Source: UBA1046 sp050945515
GTDB taxonomy: Bacteria; Bacillota; Clostridia; Saccharofermentanales; DTU023
Direction: 5' to 3'
DNA length: 27,570 nucleotides
NCBI GenBank assembly: GCA_050945515.1
Contig: JBMNTB010000023.1
Location: 1 to 27,570 of the forward strand
The position numbers were made by a program, and so were the translations under genes. Positions 16,053 through 22,696 of the stretch are shown here, piece after piece. How positions within the stretch are numbered: position 1 is the stretch's first letter; the number at the start of each line of letters is the position of its first letter. The notes below the pieces were generated by a model, which had not been told where the DNA came from, made no database searches, and saw only the letters and a program-made list of their open reading frames with translations.

Positions 16053-16609
16053 AAGGTCTGGCCCTCCTCTGAGGATTGGTTCTCCTCTTGTTTCTGCTCT
16101 ATTTTAAAAACGAATTGCTGTAAGAGCCATGTCAAAAGAATAATCATGATGGATCGGCTGACCGCTGCCAAAAGCAGGGTGACAAGCGATGTGTCGCTCC
16201 AGACTTCAGACATATAGAAGAAACGCAATAGATACTCCAGTGAATTACCGCCGAAGTCGCAGAGAACTAGGGAGAGGACGAGGGGGAGTGGAGTTCTTGA
16301 ACGGTTGTGTAAGATGGCAAAATGGTAAATAAGGCCATAGCCTATGTAAAACGCTATTTCTAAGAAATAGGAACCAATGAGAGCCGGGCTCAGTTCAGTG
16401 CCTATGGTTGCAACATAGGCAACACGCGCAAGGCAGACAAAGAGACCGGTCCAGACCGAGAAAGGAATGACCTTTTTGAAGTTGAACACCTGTATGGCAA
16501 CAGCCATGACTACGATGCCGAGGGTTATGCGAAAATCAGATTCGCCGACCGGGATGCTGACTAGAGATGCCAGCATTGCGACAAGGATGACTAAGACTTT
16601 CCTCTTCAT
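16049..16609 (-). CDS. Small polytopic membrane protein of unknown function
   Basis: I do not recognise this 186-residue protein. Hydrophobicity suggests about five to six membrane segments (roughly 4-20, 27-43, 50-68, 77-100, 108-125 and 138-165), followed by a charged tail rich in Glu, Gln and Ser (EQKQEENQSSEEG). The arrangement resembles the membrane sensor part of some histidine kinases, but there is no kinase domain here (weak resemblance). It is the first gene of a two-gene unit: its stop overlaps the start of the AGCS symporter, so it could be an accessory or regulator of that carrier. GAGGAGGCGG is a clear ribosome-binding site. A possible promoter in the 155-base gap upstream is TTGTGC-N17-TAGATT, which is weak. 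Confidence 0.7.
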   Translation of the reverse strand: MKRKVLVILVAMLASLVSIPVGESDFRITLGIVVMAVAIQVFNFKKVIPFSVWTGLFVCLARVAYVATIGTELSPALIGSYFLEIAFYIGYGLIYHFAILHNRSRTPLPLVLSLVLCDFGGNSLEYLLRFFYMSEVWSDTSLVTLLLAAVSRSIMIILLTWLLQQFVFKIEQKQEENQSSEEGQTL

Positions 16610-16764
16610 AAGAACCGCCTCCTCGTATATATATAAGTTTATCTCATACTATAATCTATCATATTAAGCATATTTGCACAATTAATATTAGTATTCTGTG
16701 ATAAAATGCCCAAGTACTAGCTAAGAAGCCTTGCGCTTAATATTGAACGTTTATTGTGAGAACT

Positions 16765-17613
16765 CTAAAGGTTGTCGCCTGCAATCAGGCGGTCCATGGC
16801 AGTGATTATCGAGGCTTTAGCCTCCGGCAGAAGACCCATTATGGTGTATTTATTGAGGACAGTGGTATCCATGAAAAAACAGTTTTTTAATTCCAGTCTT
16901 GCGAGCAAGTCTCGTTCTTCTTTCAAGACCTCAAGGGGCGAGAGTTCGATAAATTCCCCCTTATCTCTCATTTCCGCCAGTGGGGTGTTCGGCCATATAA
17001 GGAGCTTGAGCTGCCATATGCTTGCAGGGTTGATGCGATTTAGAATTTCTGCGGTCTTCTCAATATGGACAGCCGAGAATTTTTTCCCTCCCAAACCGCC
17101 GATCGTCGTAATATGGTAAGATAGTGCGAGCTTGTCCAGTTTTCGACAAGCTTCCAGGAATTCCGTTGTCGATGTCCCTTTGTTCATGAGGACAAGCACA
17201 TCATCGCTGCCGGATTCGAGGCCCATATGCAGGGATCGTAGACCGAAATCCCGTAGTAGCAACATCTCATGCTCACTTTTGGAATTAATATCTTCCGCTC
17301 GTGCATACATACTGACCTTGTTGACGTTCGGGAAAAATTCCTTTACGAATTCGAGTACTTTTACAAGGTGAGCCGTGGGCAGAGATAGAGAATTTTGCCC
17401 GAGCAGAAAGAGCGCAGACTTATCTCCTGATTCCGCTGCGAGGTACTTGGCATTTTCCTTTACCCATTCTAAGGGTAAAACTGTATATTTATCATTAGCG
17501 AAGTCGCAGAAGGCACATTTACCATAGCTGCATCCCTCTGTGACTGTGAGCAGGATACTGTCTTCTTCGATTAGAGGAGCATATACCATCTTTTCCACAG
17601 TCGGAATATCCAT
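16765..17613 (-). CDS. Radical SAM protein (Elp3/HemN-like core)
   Basis: A 282-residue radical SAM protein. The 4Fe-4S cluster cysteines are in GCSYGKCAFCDF near residues 27-38, spaced CX4CX2C. This spacing differs from the classical CX3CX2C but is common in one uncharacterised subfamily with 'CxxxxCxFCD'. Downstream are LGQNSLSL near 72-79, MGLESGSD near 130-137 (typical of the Elp3/MiaB-like core) and IGGLGGK near 171-177. No TRAM, B12-binding or SPASM domain is present. The substrate is unknown. Its start lies 35 bases after the stop of the patatin gene, so the two are probably co-transcribed. The ribosome-binding site (AGGAG or GGGATAGAAG) is not well placed, so the start is less certain. 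Confidence 0.8.
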   Translation of the reverse strand: MDIPTVEKMVYAPLIEEDSILLTVTEGCSYGKCAFCDFANDKYTVLPLEWVKENAKYLAAESGDKSALFLLGQNSLSLPTAHLVKVLEFVKEFFPNVNKVSMYARAEDINSKSEHEMLLLRDFGLRSLHMGLESGSDDVLVLMNKGTSTTEFLEACRKLDKLALSYHITTIGGLGGKKFSAVHIEKTAEILNRINPASIWQLKLLIWPNTPLAEMRDKGEFIELSPLEVLKEERDLLARLELKNCFFMDTTVLNKYTIMGLLPEAKASIITAMDRLIAGDNL

Positions 17614-17648
17614 ACTATCTTCTATCCCATCTCAATCGCTCCTAAACA

Positions 17649-18527
17649 TCATCTATACAAAAATGTCTTCCAGGCGTCCATCTGACGCATGGCCAGGCGG
17701 TAACCGTCTTGGTAGCTCTTCTCCAACTTTATGCGATTGGCGGTCGTGCTTCGGATGCGCATTTGTTCGGGGCGAACGACGATGGCCATTCCTTCCGCTT
17801 CCAGCCGTTCTATATGTTCTATCTGCTTGTTGTAATTTTCCCAGCGATGCCGGAGACTATCGGCCAGGATAGGCTCGTCTTTGAATTTACGGTCGAGTAA
17901 TCTTTGGTTTTTCATCGGCTTTTTCCTATACCCTTTCTCGCGCGTCAGTACGATGAAGAACTTCTCATATCCGTCACGCAGGGCGATGTCGAGAGGTATG
18001 CTGCTTTTGATGCCACCGTCGATATAGGTTTTGCCGCGAAACTGTGCTTTAGGCATCAGTAGGGGGAGTGTCGACGAGCATCGCACCATCCGCAGCAGAT
18101 CTTCGATGGCTTCTATATCGTCGCGTTTCCAATAGACGGTCTCACCGGTTTCGCAGTCGAAGGCGCCGATACGCAGTTCAGCGGGATTTTCTTGAAAGCG
18201 GGCGAAGTCAAGTGTCAGAGGTCCTCCCGGCAATGATGCCGCCCCGTATATATAATCGGCAGCGAAATATCCTTCTCCTTTGAGCAAGTGACGCACGCCG
18301 ATCACATTATCCATGTCGACAAAATCGACAAAACAACGTTTCGCACGGTCTTTGTCACGCGAGAGGTAGTTGACTGCATTGCTCGAACCGGCAGAGATGC
18401 CACACACATAGTCAAAGAAAAGTTCGCATTCAAGCATGGCATTAGTGACGCCCGCCGAGTGCGCGACGCGCATTCCGCCGCCTTCAAAGAGCAACGCCGT
18501 ATCGAAAATATTGTTTTTCAAAAGCAC
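17649..18527 (-). CDS. Patatin-like phospholipase (RssA/YjjU type)
   Basis: A lipid acyl hydrolase with a Ser-Asp dyad. The oxyanion-hole motif GGGMR is at 16-20, the nucleophile motif GISAG at 43-47 (S45), and the catalytic Asp in DGG at 170-172. Total length 292 residues fits the cytoplasmic YjjU/RssA subgroup, and no signal peptide is seen. Substrate is unknown; such enzymes release fatty acids from phospholipids. The open frame begins with GTG at 18527, but a TTG at 18521 is better spaced from the GAGG ribosome-binding site and would remove two residues. The radical SAM gene follows. It is the last clear backbone gene before the tRNA-bounded island. Confidence 0.88.
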   Translation of the reverse strand: MLLKNNIFDTALLFEGGGMRVAHSAGVTNAMLECELFFDYVCGISAGSSNAVNYLSRDKDRAKRCFVDFVDMDNVIGVRHLLKGEGYFAADYIYGAASLPGGPLTLDFARFQENPAELRIGAFDCETGETVYWKRDDIEAIEDLLRMVRCSSTLPLLMPKAQFRGKTYIDGGIKSSIPLDIALRDGYEKFFIVLTREKGYRKKPMKNQRLLDRKFKDEPILADSLRHRWENYNKQIEHIERLEAEGMAIVVRPEQMRIRSTTANRIKLEKSYQDGYRLAMRQMDAWKTFLYR

Positions 18528-18593
18528 CTCGTTTCTAAATTAGCGCCTGCTTATCTGTTTCGATCTAGTAACCTTATTAACCTTATTATAGTC

Positions 18594-18621
18594 TTTATAA
18601 TAGAAATACCGAAAATGTCGA
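18594..18621 (-). promoter_or_regulatory. Predicted promoter of the patatin gene
   Basis: On the minus strand TCGACA (18621-18616) and TATAAA (18599-18594) are 16 bases apart. A dyad, ACCGAA/TTCGGT (18608-18613 and 18626-18631), straddles the -35 box and could be an operator. Transcription would begin about 60 bases before the start codon. Confidence 0.4.
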
Positions 18622-18654
18622 AAAATTCGGTACCAATCCGCAATTTATATTCTA

Positions 18655-18701
18655 AAAACAAACACAGCCGTCAATGCAAATAATTGTATCAACGGCTGTG
18701 T
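18655..18701 (-). terminator. Terminator of the truncated tRNA
   Basis: On the minus strand ACACAGCCGT (18701-18692) pairs with ACGGCTGTGT (18671-18662) in a perfect 10-bp stem with a 20-base loop, followed by TTTGTTTTTAG. It starts two bases after the tRNA CCA end, so it is the original tRNA terminator left on the backbone side. Confidence 0.7.
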
Positions 18702-18703
18702 AT

Positions 18704-18725
18704 TGGTGGGAGCGACCGGGCTCGA
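18704..18725 (-). other. tRNA 3'-end remnant, probable attachment site (att core)
   Basis: Read on the minus strand, TCGAGCCCGGTCGCTCCCAC followed by CA equals the end of a tRNA: part of the T loop (TCGA), the T-stem 3' strand, the 7-base acceptor strand CGCTCCC, discriminator A, and CCA. Bases on the 5' side (TAAGATA) do not fit a T stem, and no D arm or anticodon arm follows, so only the 3' end is present. This is the usual trace of a tyrosine integrase that targets a tRNA 3' end. The isotype cannot be told from this part. The complete tRNA would be expected to the right, outside this window. Confidence 0.7.
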
Positions 18726-18738
18726 TATCTTAGTATCA
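18724..18738. repeat. Junction motif GATATCTTAGTATCA, copy 1
   Basis: This 15-base motif begins within the tRNA remnant and reappears with one change (GATGTCTTAGTATCA) at 22546-22560, just before the second copy of the 67-bp repeat. It probably belongs to the end of the integrated element next to its att core. Confidence 0.5.
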
Positions 18739-18822
18739 AATACTTGTAATACCTGATAATACGCTATTTCTGGTTTTAATCTGTGATACTATTGACTGTT
18801 TTATGCCGGTTATTCCAATTAT

Positions 18823-18889
18823 CAGTATCAAAATAGTATCAATATTTGTTGCAGCAAGTTACCGCTATTTAGGCACTTGCTTTTATCCT
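18823..18889. repeat. 67-bp junction-associated repeat, copy 1
   Basis: An ungapped 67-base stretch, starting CAGTATCAAAATAGTATCAA and ending TTTTATCCT, matches 22553-22619 in the same orientation with 13 differences (81%). It lies about 100 bases inside the tRNA boundary. Similarity continues through the stop of the short open stretch, so the conserved object is DNA (end of element) rather than protein. Confidence 0.75.
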
Positions 18890-19080
18890 GTTGATTAAGA
18901 TTTCCCCAAACTGTTCAAGGCCCATCTGTAAGTACTGTCTTGTCTGGCTTGGCCCTTTATTGATTCTTTCCGCGAGTGCTTATATGTTCTATTGATTGAT
19001 ATATCGATCAGGATTTACTAGCCAATCCTCTGGAATATACATTTGATCCACTCTCGATCTAAAAATATGAATTCCTTGAG

Positions 19081-19284
19081 TTAATAAAAAGTGTTCCCAC
19101 TAAGATCCCAATTGTAGATCTCTGGTAGAAGATCCTTTCCTGCAAGTTCGCAAGCTTTTATATTATTTTCAAGCTCATCATAAGTACACGGATAAGGGAT
19201 CATAGCCATCGGCAAGTTTTCACCCGTAACCGCTTTATACCGACGATTAAGCTCCTTAAATCTTTTGTCTTTTACACTAACCAA
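19081..19284 (-). CDS. Small hypothetical protein, 67 residues
   Basis: I do not recognise a named family. The protein starts with a basic helix (KRFKELNRRYKAVTG), then PMAMIPYPCTYDELENNIKACELAGKDLLPE, resembling small helical proteins common in mobile elements of Clostridia. The start is TTG, with AAGGGG nine bases upstream. The sequence just before it reads ATGTAATTG, so a preceding gene remnant ends there and coupling is likely. It lies on the minus strand within the island, between the 67-bp and the 85-bp repeats. Confidence 0.5.
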   Translation of the reverse strand: MVSVKDKRFKELNRRYKAVTGENLPMAMIPYPCTYDELENNIKACELAGKDLLPEIYNWDLSGNTFY

Positions 19285-19360
19285 TTACATCAACCCCTTT
19301 ATAATCTTCTCAAATTCGGCTAATCACCTTAACATTTTTCAGATTATCATTGTTGCGGGT

Positions 19361-19445
19361 GGTCTTATTCCTATTGTACTCATCAACATTCAGGCCGGCA
19401 ATGATAAGGGCCTATGTGGTAGCCCTGATTTCAAGCACAAGCAGA
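19361..19445 (-). pseudogene. 85-bp coding-like repeat, copy A (degraded gene remnant)
   Basis: Together with 25244-25327 this forms a pair with roughly 80% identity. On the minus strand one frame gives IIAGLNVDEYNR in both copies, with third-position differences in some codons (GCC/GCT, CTG/CTA), a sign of past protein coding. An in-frame TAG occurs at the same place seven codons before AGLNV in each. In this copy the frame goes on as NKTTRNNDNLKNVK and then needs a one-base shift to reach AEFEKIIKGLM before the 67-residue gene. I read it as a decayed gene of unknown identity. Confidence 0.5.
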
Positions 19446-19476
19446 TTGGTTCATGCCCTTGTTATAGTGTTAGTGA

Positions 19477-19509
19477 TATAGGTGTCTCTGGGGCCTGGGG
19501 ACTTTTTTT
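19477..19509 (+). repeat. Left terminal inverted repeat of a 2.9-kb unit
   Basis: The segment running TATAGGTGTCTCTGGGG to GGGGACTTTTTTT matches, inverted, 22326-22358 at about 80% (five substitutions and one gap in 33). Similarity of a CTTTCT-TATA motif continues a little further inward. TATA occurs directly outside both ends and may be a short target duplication, but because it is palindromic this is ambiguous. Confidence 0.6.
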
Positions 19510-19536
19510 ATACCTTTCTGTATAATGGAAAGTGAC

Positions 19537-20403
19537 ATGACACATTATCGGCTTTCGCAAAAAGAATTATTAGAGAACTTTGAAGAGCAGACACGCTTGC
19601 TATTAAGTTCTTGTAAAGCATTTGATGCTGGTGAAGAAGCTCAAGCAAAGAATATTGCGATAAGGTTGAGAGTGTTGGCACATGACAGTGGGCGTTCAAA
19701 ATCTTTATTAGATCAGCTAAACAAAAAAAATGGACTCTTTGCGTCTACGTTACCCTATTATTCACCGAGGAATCTCATGTCCAGTTTTCCTCTTCTACTT
19801 GTCAGAATGGAACATGGGAATATTGGCTACGAACCGCTTCTTAACAGAATGCCTGAAAGAATGGTTTATCTTAGATTTGACGACTGGTGGAACGAAATTA
19901 TTTTTGATGATAAGAAAAACATTTTTTCTCGCAAAGACATTGTTAGATTTGTTGCAGATCAAGATGGCGGAGCACATGTTGATCCAAAACTAGAAAATAG
20001 CTTTGCGGATTTGTTAAAAAATAATTCACTTGGGTTCAGAGTTGGAAAAACATCTGATGATAACGGTGTGGGAGAATTTGAAGGCAGCCATCCATTAAAA
20101 GGTAATCCGGTCTATGCATCCCTAAGGCAGATCGGCTTTGAAATGATTGCATCATTTCAGGATAAAATACCATGGGGTACAAGGACAAAGATTGATGATC
20201 TTGTTGCAGGAGTTATCATCGTTGACAGTGATGGTAGAAGATTCCGTTTTATCTACGATCCCAATAAAGATGAAGAAAAAGTGGAATGGAAATCTTTCTT
20301 CAATGGAATAAAGTCATTTGAGAAACATGAAGAACGAAATTTGTATTTAGATCAGATCAAGACTCCGGATGGATATGTGCCTGGTCGGCGTATTCTGTTG
20401 TAG
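19537..20403 (+). CDS. Conserved hypothetical protein with DGGAHVDP motif
   Basis: Unknown function; I have seen the general pattern (a helical N terminus with LRVLAHDSGRSKSLLDQL, a central DDWWNE, then RKDIVRFVADQDGGAHVDP) in hypothetical proteins scattered over many bacteria. There is no membrane segment or signal peptide. The C-terminal third is rich in charged beta-type sequence. ATG at 19537 has a GGAAAG four bases upstream and is preferred. Another ATG at 19525 would give 292 residues but overlaps a TATAAT at 19521-19526 that could itself be the -10 box, with its upstream part lying in the left terminal repeat. It is the only plus-strand gene of the island unit and is transcribed towards the DUF488 operon. 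Confidence 0.7.
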   Translation: MTHYRLSQKELLENFEEQTRLLLSSCKAFDAGEEAQAKNIAIRLRVLAHDSGRSKSLLDQLNKKNGLFASTLPYYSPRNLMSSFPLLLVRMEHGNIGYEPLLNRMPERMVYLRFDDWWNEIIFDDKKNIFSRKDIVRFVADQDGGAHVDPKLENSFADLLKNNSLGFRVGKTSDDNGVGEFEGSHPLKGNPVYASLRQIGFEMIASFQDKIPWGTRTKIDDLVAGVIIVDSDGRRFRFIYDPNKDEEKVEWKSFFNGIKSFEKHEERNLYLDQIKTPDGYVPGRRILL

Positions 20404-20454
20404 CCCGTTATTTCAATTATCCATGATTAATCTATACTAATGGTGAAATATTCG

Positions 20455-20498
20455 TTAGCTAAACTACCCTTAGGCGGTCTGGGTCCAGGGTAGGCTAA
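20455..20498. terminator. Hairpin between convergent island genes
   Basis: TTAGC and CTACCCT pair with AGGGTAG and GCTAA (5+7 bp, four unpaired bases on one side, 16-base loop). No T tract on either strand, so it is at best an atypical bidirectional terminator for the convergent genes at 19537 and 20513. Confidence 0.4.
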
Positions 20499-20512
20499 TA
20501 CATATTACTAAA

Positions 20513-21352
20513 TTAAAACAAGCTTAACTGTTTGTCTTCCATTAATATAGGCGGATAAAAGACACCAACAATCATAAAAGGATTTTTTGCGCCTTTATTT
20601 TGGTATTCCAATGTCGTTCCAAGAAAAAAATATAAATCATGCTTTGCAAAAGAATTAAAATACTTCTCTTTCACTTTTAAAACAGCTTCTGCTTCATTGT
20701 TATTTGCTCTCTTTAAACAGTTCCAGTACAACATCCCAATTTCCCAATCAGAAATCTTCATTTTTGATTTAGTACCGTGGTCGTCTTCAAATTGATAATA
20801 GAACTTGTATGGGACTTTTGGCACAGCTCGATATTCTTTTATAACATCTTCTACCGTTTTGAATAAATCGAGTTGTTTCGATAGGTTTGCGAGTTTTGTA
20901 AGCTTATTAGAATCCCATTCTCTATCATCTTCCTGAATTATAAAATCAATGATTTTTTTTGGCTTGAAGATTGCAAGAGAAGTTTTTGATTCCGATTTGG
21001 CGTTGTCAATAAGTGTTTTTAAGTTGGTGTAAACGATAGTATTGTTAAATACAATCCTCCGTCGAGCGTCCCAGTCAACTTTTTTCGGCTTGGGTTCAAC
21101 AACCAATGTCCTCAAATCCGGACGATATGATTCAGGTCGAAAATCTGCTGTGTTCCGTTCTGCATCAACATGAATCCAAGTATACTTAGGATATTTTTGG
21201 TTATTATTGAGCAATCTAAATGGTACAGGATATAACCGTATCCAAGACCCATCCTCAAGAATACCTGCAGTACAGACCAGCTCAGCATATTTATCAGAGA
21301 TAGTTGGATAAGTCTTGACTAAAATATATATACGCTTTTTTTTGTTATTCAT
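20513..21352 (-). CDS. Hypothetical protein, possible dual-OB type partner of the DUF488 protein
   Basis: A 279-residue soluble protein. The N-terminal region (KRIYILVKTYPTISDKYAELVCTAGI...GSWIRLYPVPFR, residues 5-46) and the WIHVDAERNTADFRPESYRP stretch near 59-78 look like the OB-fold-like 'DuOB' proteins I recall from predicted bacterial conflict systems; this link is from memory and not certain. The C-terminal part contains DWEIGMLYWNCLKR and HDLYFFLGTTLEY, with no catalytic motif I can name. The start overlaps the stop of the DUF488 gene by four bases (ATGA), so the two are made together and probably act together. AT-rich codon use matches the island. Confidence 0.65.
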   Translation of the reverse strand: MNNKKKRIYILVKTYPTISDKYAELVCTAGILEDGSWIRLYPVPFRLLNNNQKYPKYTWIHVDAERNTADFRPESYRPDLRTLVVEPKPKKVDWDARRRIVFNNTIVYTNLKTLIDNAKSESKTSLAIFKPKKIIDFIIQEDDREWDSNKLTKLANLSKQLDLFKTVEDVIKEYRAVPKVPYKFYYQFEDDHGTKSKMKISDWEIGMLYWNCLKRANNNEAEAVLKVKEKYFNSFAKHDLYFFLGTTLEYQNKGAKNPFMIVGVFYPPILMEDKQLSLF

Positions 21353-22227
21353 ATGTCAATACTCTTAACTGGCCACATACTAGTTACTAAATCCCTTATA
21401 ACATGTCTATGGCACATTTTAGGGTCACTTTCAAAACACATTAAGGCTATACGATTATTATCTAGTAGTAGATCATAAACTGCATTAAATAATTGAGGCA
21501 TCTTGTGTAATCCTTTGCCATATTCTGAAAAAAGGCTCGCATAATCATCATGTGTTTTAAGCGAACTTCTTTTTTGAGACTCAATACCAAGTTCCGGAAT
21601 ATGTGTATATTTAATACCCACTGTTTGCACTATGTGTTTTAGTCTTTTTTGAGAAAACCCGAATTTGTGACTTAAAGGGTTTTTGCGTACATCGCAAAGC
21701 AAATGAATATTATTTTGTATTAAGCTATTTACAAACATTTCTATGCTTTTGCCTTCATAGCCAATTGTAAACAGTGTTTGTTCCGTTTGTGAAAAAGATG
21801 GCTTATTTTGATTGAATTGATTTAGTTCCTTTCCGGTAAAAAGCCTATCAATAATTTCACTATTTATTGCGTAATACGGGTATTCTAAATAGGCTTTACG
21901 AAGAAGTTTTTTGCCTCTTTCGATAGCAATATTAAAAATAAACTCCGGAGTATATTCTCCGATGGCTTTAATTCTCGTGCTCTCTTGGTTGATAGTAATT
22001 CTTATAAAACTGTCACGTTGAAGAATATCAAGATCCTCTTTAAGCTGAAACGAATAAGGGCCAAATTTATATGGAACGAAATCATAAAACCTGGAATCTT
22101 CGCTCATAGTGTAAAGAAAAACTAACTTCTGTAAGTCAGTAATTGAAATACAGTCTTTTAGCTGGCGAACAAAGGCTAAGAGAAAACGTTGTCGTTTGTA
22201 TGTTGGCAATAAAACATCTTTCTTCAT
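21349..22227 (-). CDS. Winged-helix/DUF488 fusion protein
   Basis: A two-part 292-residue protein. Residues about 10-130 resemble a winged-helix domain of the Panacea/SocA-like kind (LQKLVFLY at 32-39, YKFGPYSFQLKEDLDIL at 53-69). Residues about 150-280 are a DUF488 domain: TIGYEG at 154-159, DVRKNP at 179-184, the KFGFSQKRL segment, and CFESDPKMCHR at 264-274. DUF488 is of unknown biochemistry; its Cys/His/Arg-rich conserved positions look catalytic. First gene of the operon, with GGGG ten bases before the ATG and a TATAAT at 22287-22292 as possible -10 box with TTGGCT 19 bases further. Fusion with a DNA-binding-type domain and mobile context suggest a defence or regulatory role (inference). 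Confidence 0.75.
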   Translation of the reverse strand: MKKDVLLPTYKRQRFLLAFVRQLKDCISITDLQKLVFLYTMSEDSRFYDFVPYKFGPYSFQLKEDLDILQRDSFIRITINQESTRIKAIGEYTPEFIFNIAIERGKKLLRKAYLEYPYYAINSEIIDRLFTGKELNQFNQNKPSFSQTEQTLFTIGYEGKSIEMFVNSLIQNNIHLLCDVRKNPLSHKFGFSQKRLKHIVQTVGIKYTHIPELGIESQKRSSLKTHDDYASLFSEYGKGLHKMPQLFNAVYDLLLDNNRIALMCFESDPKMCHRHVIRDLVTSMWPVKSIDI

Positions 22228-22325
22228 CTTATAGCTACCCCATCTATTACATGAAGGTTTCTAAAAATTAGTACTAATTAAAATTAATTATATCAATTAA
22301 CAGATATAGAAAGCCAACAACCCCC

Positions 22326-22358
22326 AAAAAAGTCCCCCTGATCCCGGAGACACTTATA
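22326..22358 (-). repeat. Right terminal inverted repeat of the 2.9-kb unit
   Basis: Inverted partner of 19477-19509: reading inward on the minus strand it runs TATAAGTGTCTCCGGG to GGGGGACTTTTTT. Confidence 0.6.
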
Positions 22359-22545
22359 TTATTTTGCATGATAGTAAATATGAAAGCTTATGAAATTGCA
22401 GAAAATAGTATTTTGCAGCTGATTGTTCAGCTTAAGCCAAGAAAGTAATTAGTATTTTGAACCATCATTTGCAACAATGGAAATTTTTAGTCTTTTTTTG
22501 TAATTTATAGTTTTATTCTGATGCGGCCAAGAACGAGCGATGCCA

Positions 22546-22560
22546 GATGTCTTAGTATCA
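22546..22560. repeat. Junction motif GATGTCTTAGTATCA, copy 2
   Basis: Differs by one base from the motif at 18724-18738, which sits at the tRNA boundary. It overlaps the start of the second 67-bp repeat and may mark a second, decayed junction. Confidence 0.5.
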
Positions 22561-22619
22561 GAATAGCATCAAAATTTGTTGCTGTAAGTATCCGCTATTC
22601 AGGTGCTTATTTTTATCCT
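22553..22619. repeat. 67-bp junction-associated repeat, copy 2
   Basis: Same orientation as 18823-18889, 13 differences in 67 without gaps. In this copy it adjoins the junction motif directly, whereas in copy 1 about 85 extra bases separate them. Confidence 0.75.
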
Positions 22620-22696
22620 CTATTGCAAGTATAAGGCGTATCGTATAATTTAGTTTTCTCTTGTACATATCTCAGTAGTTAGACAAAACTAAGTTT

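Larger units (their letters stand above)
18528..19080. other. Left boundary region of the island
   Basis: This 553-base stretch holds, from left to right, the patatin promoter, the tRNA terminator, the 22-base tRNA 3' end, an AT-rich stretch with several GTATCA/TGATAC motifs, and the first copy of the 67-bp repeat. On the minus strand a 36-codon open stretch ends at the TAA in 18874-18876 (ending EILINRIKASA). It may be the end of a lost gene but is too short to identify. Confidence 0.55.
19481..22354. mobile_element. 2.9-kb unit with terminal inverted repeats and no transposase
   Basis: The imperfect terminal inverted repeats at 19477-19509 and 22326-22358 enclose exactly three genes: a plus-strand 'DGGAHVDP' protein and a minus-strand two-gene operon (winged helix-DUF488 and a possible OB-type protein). 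No transposase or recombinase is encoded inside, so it would have to move with help from another element. I cannot assign the repeats to a known IS family from memory. Confidence 0.5.
22228..22696. other. Intergenic region holding the right inverted repeat and second junction
   Basis: This 469-base AT-rich stretch contains the operon leader (22228-22320), the right terminal repeat (22326-22358), an AT-rich stretch without features, and the second junction motif plus 67-bp repeat (22546-22619). The bases left of 22546 (AACGAGCGATGCCA) share only AGCGA with the tRNA remnant at the first junction. Confidence 0.5.

Noticed and set aside
18874..18982. Short minus-strand open stretch considered as the end of an integrase
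   Set aside because: The roughly 36 codons contain none of the tyrosine-recombinase signature residues that I could identify, so no integrase claim is made.
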